This document shows positions 8,447 to 18,725 of a stretch of 64,000 nucleotides of DNA, in pieces (positions within the stretch are counted from its first letter, which is position 1; each line of letters starts with the position of its first letter). The notes under the pieces were generated by a model that was not told the origin of the DNA, made no database searches, and worked only from the letters and a program-made list of their open reading frames with translations. The translations under genes and the position numbers were made by a program. Source of the DNA: an uncultured Isoptericola sp. Lineage in GTDB: Bacteria; Actinomycetota; Actinomycetes; Actinomycetales; Cellulomonadaceae. Where the stretch lies: NCBI GenBank assembly GCA_947497265.1, contig CANMFP010000004.1:240643-304642 (forward strand), in the 5' to 3' direction.

Positions 8447-9414
8447 AGCGGCACCCCCTGCTTGCGGACGGCTCGCACGCGTTCCGGGCCGAGCGCCGCG
8501 ACCTGCCGGGTGACGACCTGCTTGTCGAACCGCCCCACGAGCTGGCGGGCACGGGCGGTCATCGCGTGCCACACGTCGTCGGCGTAGGCCCCGCGGCGAG
8601 CCACATGGTGGTGCAGCACGGCGAGGACGTCGCGCAGCACCTTGGGCTCGTAGGCGTCCAGGCCGTCCCGCCGGAGGCGCTCCAGCACCGTGTCGTAGGC
8701 CTCGAGGAACCCGAGCTGACGGGCGTCCCCCACGTCGGTGAGCGAGCCCGTGACGGCCCGCCGGTAGACGTAGCCCGGCGCGTCCACCACGGCGTACCGG
8801 TGGGTGCCGAGGAGCAGGCGCCACGCCCACTCCCGGTCCTCCGCCGTCGGGAGCTGCTCGTCGAAGACGGCCAGGCCGTCGTCGACCACCCGGCGGGAGA
8901 GGAACCGGGAGGAGACCTGGACGTAGTTGACCATCGTCGACCGCGAGGTGGGCATGATCCCGGTGCGCGGGTCGAGCGGTACGTGCCGCCGGGGCTCGGG
9001 CGCCCGCACCCGGCGGCGCTCGTTGCCGTACGCCTGCACCTGGTCGCACACGAGGAAGTCGACGTCGTGCCGCTCGGCGGCGTCGAGCATCGCGGCGAGG
9101 TGCCCGGGGAAGTACCAGTCGTCAGGGTCCAGGAACGTCACCCAGCGACCGCGCGACTCCCGGATGCCCCGGTTGCGCGCCGCCGACACGCCCTGCGGCG
9201 CGCCGTGGTGCACCCAGCGCAGGAGCGGGAGCCGGGCGGAGGCCTCCTCCAGGACCGCGAGCGTGTCGTCGGTGGAGCCGTCGTCCACGACCACGACCTC
9301 CAGGTCGCGCAGGTCGAGGTCCTGGCGCTGCAGGCTCCCCAGGGCATCGGGCAGGTGCCCGCCGGCGTCCCGTGCGGGGACGACGACGGACACCTGCGGT
9401 CGTGAGACGGTCAT
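8443..9414 (-). CDS. GT2 family glycosyltransferase (WcaA-like)
   Basis: A 323-residue soluble GT2 enzyme: VSVVVPARDAGGHL, VVVVDDGSTDDTL, APQGVSAARNRGI, VTFLDPDDWYFPGHL (the DxD) and EQLPTAEDREWAWRLLL (the ED acid/base position). The C-terminal 100 residues are helical and lack membrane segments. It has a good ribosome site (GGAGGA about 10 nt before the ATG). It lies 46 bases after the nonulosonate fusion and overlaps the polysialyltransferase-like gene by 4 bases, so all belong to one operon. It is expected to add one sugar of the repeat unit or linker. Donor unknown. Confidence 0.85.
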   Translation of the reverse strand: MTVSRPQVSVVVPARDAGGHLPDALGSLQRQDLDLRDLEVVVVDDGSTDDTLAVLEEASARLPLLRWVHHGAPQGVSAARNRGIRESRGRWVTFLDPDDWYFPGHLAAMLDAAERHDVDFLVCDQVQAYGNERRRVRAPEPRRHVPLDPRTGIMPTSRSTMVNYVQVSSRFLSRRVVDDGLAVFDEQLPTAEDREWAWRLLLGTHRYAVVDAPGYVYRRAVTGSLTDVGDARQLGFLEAYDTVLERLRRDGLDAYEPKVLRDVLAVLHHHVARRGAYADDVWHAMTARARQLVGRFDKQVVTRQVAALGPERVRAVRKQGVPL

Positions 9415-9460
9415 GCGTGCGGCGTCCTCCGTGCTTCGAGCGGTCGGTCTCCGGGCGTGC

Positions 9461-11584
9461 TCAGGCGTCGATGCGGCGCAGGCGCGACATCGGGGCCAGC
9501 TCGCCCGGCATGACCTTCTTCTCGCCGTCGCCCAGCGCGTCCTGGAGGATGCGGATGTCGCGCACGAGGTTGGTCAGGCCCTTCGGCTCGAGCGACGCGG
9601 CGTGGTCCGAGCCCCACATCGCGCGGTCCAGCGTGATGTGCCGCTCGACGGCGACGGCCCCGAGCGCGACGGCCGCCAGGGAGATCTGCAGGCCGGTCTC
9701 GTGGCCGGAGTAGCCGACGGGCACGCCGTACCGCTCCTGCAGCGTGCCGATGGTGCGCAGGTTGGCCTCCTCGGGCGGCAGCGGGTACGTCGAGGTGGAG
9801 TGCAGGATGACCAGACCGTCGGTGCCGAGGATCTCCACGGCCGCGTCGATCTGCTCCAGCGTCGACATGCCGGTCGACAGGATGAGCGGCTTGCCGGTGT
9901 CCGCGAGCGCCCGCAGGAGCTCGTGGTCGGTCACGGACGCCGAGGCGATCTTGTGCGTCGGCACCCCGAACTCCTCGAGGAAGCCGACCGAGGGCACGTC
10001 CCACGGGGAGGCGAACCACTGCACGCCCTGCGCCTTGGCGTACTGGTCGATCTCGGAGTACTGCTCGTGCTCGAACTCGACCTTGTACTTGTACTCCAGG
10101 TACGTCATCTCGCCCCACGGCGTCTGGCGGATCTTGTCCCGCTGGTCCTTCGGGGTGGAGATCTCCGGGGTGCGCTTCTGGAACTTCACGGCCTGGCAGC
10201 CGGCGGCCACCGCGACGTCGATGAGCTGCTTGGCGATCTCGACGTCACCGTTGTGGTTGATGCCGATCTCCCCGATCACGTACACGGGCTCGCCGGTGCC
10301 CACGGCGTGCTCGCCGATGTGGACGGGCTGGGCCGGGGCGGTGGAGGTGGCGGTCATGACGGGGTCCTTCCGGTGGGTGGTGATGCGGTCGCAGATCTCG
10401 CGGACGGCCCCGTGGCCGCCGCGCGCTTCGGTGACGACCCGCGCGGCGGCGAGCACGTCGGGGTGGGCGTCGGCGACGGCCACGGGCCAGCCGACGACGC
10501 GCAGGGCAGGGAGGTCGTTGACGTCGTTGCCGACGTAGGCGACCCGGTCGGGGTCGAGCCGGTTGGCGGCGCACCAGTCGCGCAGGGCCGTGGCCTTGTC
10601 GTCGACGCCCTGCAGGACGTCGACGGCGAGCTTGCGGGCGCGGGCGGTCACGACCGGGTTGGTCTCCTTGGACAGGATGAGCAGCGGGATGCCGGCCGCG
10701 CGCAGGTGGCCGACGCCGAGGCCGTCGCCGCGGTGCACCCGCACCTGCTCGACGCCGTCCTGGGAGACGTAGACGCCGTCGTCGGTGTGCACGCCGTCGA
10801 AGTCGGTGACGAGCGCATCCACGTCCATCCCCTCCGGTGCCGAGTGTCGAGGTCGGGACCGTTCTGCGGGCGCAGTACGGTCCGAACCTCGACACTCGGC
10901 GCCGGTGGGTTGGTCGAGGAGCACGCGGGAGAGCCAGAGGTCGCGGGGCTCGTCGATCTCGACCGCCCACTCGGCGGCCACCGGCTGCAGGCCGACCGAC
11001 CCGAAGAACCGCGTGCCGTGCTCCCGCAGCCCCGCCGTGCGCATCACGTAGAACGCGCCGGTCTCGCGGTAGTGCGGCGCCCGGTCCTGCCGGCGGGGCC
11101 GGTGGTCGGTCGTGTGACCGACCGGGACCGGCCCGTCCGGGCCCGTCCGCCACTGGAAGTCGTGGGTAGGTGCCACCGCGACGACGACGTCGTGGGTGCC
11201 GTCGAGCACCTGGCGCACCGCGCCGTCGAGGTCGGCCGGGTCGACGAACGGGCTGGTCGCCTGCAGCAGCACGGTGACGGCGGGCTCGGGGGCGCCGTCG
11301 GCCGCGAGCGCGTCGAGGACGTGCAGCACCGCCGACTCCGAGCTGGCGGTGGCTCCCGACAGGTCAGCGGGACGTTCGACCACCCGGGCACCGTGCCGGC
11401 CGGCCTCGCGGGCGATCTCGGCATGGTCGGTGGAGACGACGACGTCGGTCACCACCGGTGCGGTGGCCGCCGAGCGCACCGCGCGGGCCACCAGGGAGCT
11501 GCCCCCGACGCGCTGCAGGTTCTTCAGCGGCACGCCGGCCGAACCGCCACGGGCGGGGACGACGACGAGCACGGAATGGTTCAT
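9461..11584 (-). CDS. Trifunctional fusion: CMP-nonulosonate synthetase + KdsC-type phosphatase + NeuB-type synthase
   Basis: One uninterrupted frame of 707 residues. Residues 1-225 are a CMP-sialate synthetase (NeuA family: VVVPARGGSAGVPLKNL, LLQATSPFVDPADL, ETGAFYVMR, EWAVEIDEPRD). Residues 253-400 are a HAD phosphatase of the KdsC type (DFDGVHTDD, LSKETNPVV, YVGNDVNDLPAL). Residues 410-707 are a NeuB synthase barrel (GEIGINHNGD, VKFQKRTPE, WFASPWD, STGMSTLEQI, GYSGHE, RHITLDRAMWGSDHAASLEP). The C-terminal SAF domain of most NeuB proteins is absent. An internal ATG at 10357 has GGAAGGA upstream, so NeuB may also be made alone. NeuA-phosphatase fusions are known; the added NeuB is unusual. 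With ManA nearby the product is likely CMP-Kdn, though CMP-Neu5Ac-like sugars are not excluded. It is the first gene of a four-gene operon. ATG 11584 is the first start matching the conserved N-terminus. Confidence 0.85.
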   Translation of the reverse strand: MNHSVLVVVPARGGSAGVPLKNLQRVGGSSLVARAVRSAATAPVVTDVVVSTDHAEIAREAGRHGARVVERPADLSGATASSESAVLHVLDALAADGAPEPAVTVLLQATSPFVDPADLDGAVRQVLDGTHDVVVAVAPTHDFQWRTGPDGPVPVGHTTDHRPRRQDRAPHYRETGAFYVMRTAGLREHGTRFFGSVGLQPVAAEWAVEIDEPRDLWLSRVLLDQPTGAECRGSDRTAPAERSRPRHSAPEGMDVDALVTDFDGVHTDDGVYVSQDGVEQVRVHRGDGLGVGHLRAAGIPLLILSKETNPVVTARARKLAVDVLQGVDDKATALRDWCAANRLDPDRVAYVGNDVNDLPALRVVGWPVAVADAHPDVLAAARVVTEARGGHGAVREICDRITTHRKDPVMTATSTAPAQPVHIGEHAVGTGEPVYVIGEIGINHNGDVEIAKQLIDVAVAAGCQAVKFQKRTPEISTPKDQRDKIRQTPWGEMTYLEYKYKVEFEHEQYSEIDQYAKAQGVQWFASPWDVPSVGFLEEFGVPTHKIASASVTDHELLRALADTGKPLILSTGMSTLEQIDAAVEILGTDGLVILHSTSTYPLPPEEANLRTIGTLQERYGVPVGYSGHETGLQISLAAVALGAVAVERHITLDRAMWGSDHAASLEPKGLTNLVRDIRILQDALGDGEKKVMPGELAPMSRLRRIDA
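10836..10902. repeat. Long imperfect inverted repeat inside the nonulosonate fusion gene
   Basis: Arms at 10836-10862 and 10876-10902 match at 24 of 27 positions around a 13-nt loop. The core arm is GCCGAGTGTCGAGGT and its complement. The hairpin encodes only the low-complexity linker (about residues 228-250) between the cytidylyltransferase and phosphatase domains. It looks like a REP-type palindrome embedded in coding sequence. Confidence 0.8.
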
Positions 11585-11780
11585 GGCGGCGACACTATGA
11601 GCCGAAAGCAGCGCACCCGGCCATATCCCGGAAACTGTCGAAGAACTCTCCGTGACCCGTTGGTGAACACTTTCCACTATCTGTCGCACAATGCGTTCCC
11701 ACGCCATGAAGATGTCACTTCAGGCGCATCGAAGGGCTAGCCTTCCAGCGTCCACGACCCGGCACGAAGGAGCCCGAACA

Positions 11781-12659
11781 ATGCCCGAGGCGCCCCCCGC
11801 GGTGGCCGTCCATCTCGGCACGCACCGCCCGACGGTGCGCGCCGTGCGCGAGTGGTGCGGTACGCACCGTGGAGCGCTCGCCGCGCACCACGTGTCCGCC
11901 CGGACGTCCTGGTCCGCGCTGCGCGATGCCGTCCCCGGTCTCGACTGGCGATCCGACAAGGGCCGCGACCGGCTGCGCGAGCACCTCACCGCCGACGGAC
12001 CCGTGCTGTTCTCCTCCACGGCCCCGCTCGGGCCGGCCTACCTGCCCCGCGGCGGGACCCTGTACCCGTACGCTGCGGCCGGCGTCGACGGGCTGGCCGC
12101 AGCACTCACCGGCGTGCCGTGGGGCGTCCAGCTGACCGTCGCCGCCCACGCCGACGTCGTCACGGCGGCATGGGTCGCCGCCGTGCGGCACGGCCACGTC
12201 GTCGACCTCGACACCTACCGGTCCACGCTCGAGGGGCAGAGCTGGGTCCCGCTCGTCGAACGCCTCGTGGACGCCGTCGGCGCCGACCGGGTGAGCGTGC
12301 ACGACGCGACCACCGTGCGCACCGCAGGCGACCCCCCGAAGGCGACCGCCGCCGTCGGACGCTCCGTGCTGACCTCCGCGCTCGACCACCTGACCGGCCG
12401 GGCCGACGACCTGCCGCTCGCGGACGTCGCGGGCGAGCCCGAGGCGCACTGGAGCGCACGCCAGATCGAGGTCGCGCTCGCCGCACTGCCGCACCTGCGC
12501 TCCCACGACGAACGCAGCGCCCTCACCCGGTTCGTGGACCGGCAGGTGGACGACGGCGGCACGCCGGTCCAGCCCCTGACGCCCGCCCAGGAGGCCGAGC
12601 TGGCCGCCCGCGACGAGGCCGACCTGGCCCGGCTGCGCGACATCGTGGAGGTCCGATGA
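11781..12659 (+). CDS. Sulfotransferase-like protein lacking the P-loop
   Basis: A 292-residue protein. ATG 11781 has AAGGAG 9 nt upstream. It aligns along its length with the next gene: VAVHLGTHRPTVRAVREWC here against VVLHLGSQKTGTTAVQSWC there, the same YP..AAGVDGLA region and the same tail (HDERSALTRFVDRQV against ADERAAFHRFVTDAL). The glycine/lysine PAPS-binding loop has been replaced by THRPTVR, so it probably cannot bind PAPS like its neighbour. The two genes overlap as ATGA, suggesting co-translation and perhaps a complex. It could be a pseudoenzyme partner or have a new function; I do not assign a reaction. It is divergent from the nonulosonate fusion gene. Confidence 0.6.
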   Translation: MPEAPPAVAVHLGTHRPTVRAVREWCGTHRGALAAHHVSARTSWSALRDAVPGLDWRSDKGRDRLREHLTADGPVLFSSTAPLGPAYLPRGGTLYPYAAAGVDGLAAALTGVPWGVQLTVAAHADVVTAAWVAAVRHGHVVDLDTYRSTLEGQSWVPLVERLVDAVGADRVSVHDATTVRTAGDPPKATAAVGRSVLTSALDHLTGRADDLPLADVAGEPEAHWSARQIEVALAALPHLRSHDERSALTRFVDRQVDDGGTPVQPLTPAQEAELAARDEADLARLRDIVEVR

Positions 12660-13594
12660 CCATCGTCCAGCGGCTCCGCGGCGCCGTCACCGCGCGGCGC
12701 CCCCTGCCGCCCGGCCGGCAGGTCGTGCTGCACCTCGGGTCCCAGAAGACCGGCACCACCGCCGTGCAGTCCTGGTGCCGTGAGCACACGGCCGAGCTCG
12801 CGGCCGCCGGCGTCGTCACCCGCACCACGCAGCCCGAGATCCGAGCCGCGCTGGGCGGCTGGTACGACGTCACCCGCCCCGGCGCCGACGACAACCTGCG
12901 CGACTTCCTGACGTCCGCCTGGCGCACCACCCGGGCGCCGGGGCTGTTCTACTCCTGCGAGTCCAACACCGGCCCGGCGTTCGCCCCCGGCGTGCCCGGC
13001 CTGTACCCGCGGATCACCGAGAACCTCGAGGGCGTCGCCCGCGCCACCGAGGGCGTCCCCCGGCACGTGCAGTTCACCGTGCGCGGCTACGGCGACTTCC
13101 TCGAGTCCGCCTACCAGCAGCAGCTCAAGCACGGCAAGATCGTGCGCTTCGACGAGCTGGCCGACCGCGTCGTCGCGACCATGTCCTGGCGTGGCGTCGT
13201 CGAGGAGCTCGTGCGCGTCTTCGGGGCGGAGCACGTCACCGTCTACGACTACGACCGCGACCGCACCGGCCACCGACCGCTCGTCGGGCAGATCGTCACC
13301 GACGCGCTCGACCGGCTCGGCGCGACCGGCGTCGAGATCGGTGACGAGGCCTCCCGACGTACCAACACCCGCTACACGCAGCGCATGGCCGACCTCTCCC
13401 TCGAGGTGCTGCCGCTGCTGCACGGTGCGGACGAGCGGGCGGCGTTCCACCGGTTCGTCACGGACGCGCTCGGCCGGCACCCGGCGCCCGGCGACGTCCC
13501 GGCGTCGTTCCTGGACGCCGGGACCGCCGCCGAGCTGGCCGAGCGCTACACCGACGACCTCGCCGCGGTCGGCTCGCTGGTGGAGCTGAGATGA
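12656..13594 (+). CDS. Sulfotransferase-like P-loop protein
   Basis: A 312-residue protein with LHLGSQKTGTTAVQSW at about residues 26-41, the 5'-phosphosulfate-binding P-loop of PAPS-dependent sulfotransferases (K followed by TGTT). A second half with FTVRGYGDFLESAYQQQLKHG fits the 3'-phosphate site (R followed by S-rich helix). It is predicted to be cytoplasmic and to transfer sulfate from PAPS to a sugar hydroxyl. It is coupled by ATGA to the P-loop-less paralogue upstream and overlaps tail to tail by 49 bases with another sulfotransferase on the minus strand. The acceptor is unknown; the envelope polymer made by the surrounding genes is the obvious candidate. Confidence 0.65.
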   Translation: MTIVQRLRGAVTARRPLPPGRQVVLHLGSQKTGTTAVQSWCREHTAELAAAGVVTRTTQPEIRAALGGWYDVTRPGADDNLRDFLTSAWRTTRAPGLFYSCESNTGPAFAPGVPGLYPRITENLEGVARATEGVPRHVQFTVRGYGDFLESAYQQQLKHGKIVRFDELADRVVATMSWRGVVEELVRVFGAEHVTVYDYDRDRTGHRPLVGQIVTDALDRLGATGVEIGDEASRRTNTRYTQRMADLSLEVLPLLHGADERAAFHRFVTDALGRHPAPGDVPASFLDAGTAAELAERYTDDLAAVGSLVELR

Positions 13595-14322
13595 CCGCCG
13601 TCGTACCCGAAGACCTCCGTGAGCAGCCGCTCCCGGGCGACGACGCGCGACCGGGCGTCCGCGGGGACCTCGAAGGCACCGTCGTCGTCGAGGCGTCGGC
13701 TCGTGTTCAGGCGACGCTGGGCCCGCAGCGCCTCCAGCGCCGCCTCGCGCGACGGGCGCCATGCCAGGTCCTCGCGCAGGACGAGCGCCTCGAGGTCCTC
13801 GGTGAGCGACTCGTTGCGCAGCACCACGTCGACCACGGTGTGGCGGCGGTACCGCGCGACGAAGTCCTCCGCGGAGGCGGCCCGGCGGATCCAGCGCATC
13901 GCGCGCGGGCTCGACAGCCGCGCCACCCGGAACGACAGCAGCCCCGTGTGCGGCGCGACGCCCGAGCGGTGGTACGTGCGCGGGTTGAGCGCCGGGGCGT
14001 ACGCCGGGTCGAGGACGACGTCGAGCCAGCGGTCGAAACCGTCGGCGGTCCCGTCGTAGAGGTGACCCAGACCGGCCTCCCGGACGGTCCCCGCGAGCCC
14101 GCCCCGGCCCTGGCAGCCGTACGAGTACAGCGAGAGGTAGGTGTCCAGCGGGTCGCGCACGGAGATCACGTGGACGCGGCCCGACGGCGGACGGTCCTCC
14201 AGCTCGACGTGCTTGCGGAACGCCACCTCGTCGTCGTCCAGGAAGTCGCGCAAGAAGTGCGAGACGTAGGTGGAACCAGACTTCTCCACGTCGAGATAGG
14301 CCAAGGAATGGAAGGCGTGCAC
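13546..14322 (-). CDS. Sulfotransferase family protein
   Basis: A 258-residue protein starting at GTG 14322 (GGAG 5 nt upstream), directly followed by LAYLDVEKSGSTYVSHFLRD, a P-loop with K-S-G-S-T. VHVISVRDPLDTYLSLYSYG is a clear 3'-phosphate-binding motif with the conserved R and S. Further family features are a long RTYHRSGVAPHTG loop and a C-terminal helix. Reading frame further upstream exists but encodes arginine/glycine-rich nonsense. It differs clearly from the tandem pair on the plus strand and is the best supported PAPS-dependent sulfotransferase here. It is head to head with the mannose-6-phosphate isomerase gene, with about 75 bases between them. Confidence 0.7.
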   Translation of the reverse strand: MHAFHSLAYLDVEKSGSTYVSHFLRDFLDDDEVAFRKHVELEDRPPSGRVHVISVRDPLDTYLSLYSYGCQGRGGLAGTVREAGLGHLYDGTADGFDRWLDVVLDPAYAPALNPRTYHRSGVAPHTGLLSFRVARLSSPRAMRWIRRAASAEDFVARYRRHTVVDVVLRNESLTEDLEALVLREDLAWRPSREAALEALRAQRRLNTSRRLDDDGAFEVPADARSRVVARERLLTEVFGYDGGHLSSTSEPTAARSSV

Positions 14323-14399
14323 GAATTCTCCGGTCGGTCGGCGCGAGGATCGAGCGCCGAGTGAATCACATCTCCGCGCGGAAAGTCGATGAATCACCG

Positions 14400-15627
14400 A
14401 TGAACACCTCACCAACAACAATTGTCGATCTCGCCGCCACCCACCGGCTCGACAACACGGTCCAACCGTACGACTGGGGTTCCCACGACCACATCCAAGG
14501 CCTGCTGGGCCTCCCCCGCGACGGCCGGCCCGCGGCCGAGCTGTGGCTGGGGGCGCACCCGTCCGCACCGTCACGGCTCGGCACCGGCGCGTCCGTGGCG
14601 GAGCTGGTCGCCGACGCGCCCACCGCGGTGCTCGGCCGGCGCGTCGCGGACCGCTTCGGTCCCCGCCTGCCGTACCTGCTGAAGGTTCTCGCCGCGCGTC
14701 GCGCGCTGTCGTTGCAGGTGCACCCCCGGCCGCACGCGGCGCGGGCCGGCTACCACCGCGAGACGCGTGCCGGGCTGCCCGCCGGGGCGCCGCACCGCTC
14801 GTTCCACGACACCGAGCACAAGCCAGAGATGCTCGTCGCCCTCACCTCGTTCGAAGGGCTGGCCGGCTTCCGCAGCCCGCGCGCCGTCCTCGAGCTGCTC
14901 GACGGCCTGGACGGCCAGCTCGTCTCCCGGGTCCGCGGTGCGCTGGAGGGCACCCGGTCCGCCGCCGGGCTGCGGGCTGCCATGGAGCTGGTCGTCGCGG
15001 CACGGTCGGCGCCCGGCTGCGCGGCCGACGTCGCGGCCACCGTCGCGTCCGTGCGGGACCGCGCCGCGCACGCCTCGCCGTCGGCCCGCGCGGACGCGAC
15101 CGTGCTGCAGCTCGACGCCGAGCACCCCGGTGACCCCGGTGCCGTCGCCTCGCTGCTCCTCAACCGGGTGTCGCTCGAGCCGGGCGAGGCGATGTTCGTC
15201 CCGGCCGGCGAGGTGCACGCGTACCTGTCCGGGCTCGGCATGGAGATCATGGCGGCCTCGGACAACGTGCTGCGCGCCGGTCTGACGACGAAGCACGTCG
15301 ACGCGGACGCGCTCGTCGAGTGCGCGGCGTTCGCCCCGCGACCGCCGGTGCGGCCGGACACCGTCGTCGCCGGGAACGAGAGCCTCGTGACGAGCTATCG
15401 GGCGCCGGTCTCCGAGTTCGCCCTCATGACCGCCGACGTCCACCCGGCCGAACCGGTGGCCCTCGCCCCCGACGGTCCGCGGATCGTGCTCGTGCTGGAC
15501 GGCGTGGTGCGGCTGCTGACGGATGCGGGCGAGGTGGAGCTGCGCCGCGGCGAGTCCTGCCTGGTGCCCGACGCCGCCGGGCCCGTCACGGCCGACGGCG
15601 CCGCGCACCTCGTCTGCGCCTGGGTCC

Positions 15628-15632
<5 letters not shown>
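14400..15632 (+). CDS. manA: Mannose-6-phosphate isomerase, class I (copy 1)
   Basis: A 410-residue type I phosphomannose isomerase interconverting fructose-6-P and mannose-6-P with a bound zinc ion. Visible motifs are PYDWGSHDHI, ELWLGAHPSAPS, LLKVLAARRALSLQVHP (zinc-binding Q and H), EHKPEMLVAL (E and H zinc ligands) and FVPAGEVHAYLSGLGMEIMAASDNVLRAGLTTKHVD. A GTG at 14361 is also in frame; ATG 14400 gives the usual N-terminal length. A second, very similar copy lies at 28332. This copy sits in the nonulosonate/sulfotransferase cluster, where mannose-6-P would be the six-carbon substrate for Kdn-9-P synthesis. It is convergent with glf. Confidence 0.92.
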
Positions 15633-18712
<3,080 letters not shown>

Positions 18713-18719
18713 CCGGAAC

Positions 18720-18725
18720 ATCCTA
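18720..18725 (-). promoter_or_regulatory. -10 element for the two-domain GT2 gene
   Basis: TAGGAT on the minus strand ends 7 nt before ATG 18712 and overlaps the stop codon of the upstream GlfT2-like gene. It suggests an internal promoter within the operon. Confidence 0.4.

Noticed and set aside
9461..11707. Start of the nonulosonate fusion 41 codons further upstream
   Set aside because: The extra residues are not conserved-looking and the cytidylyltransferase N-terminus (VVVPARGGS) fits ATG 11584.
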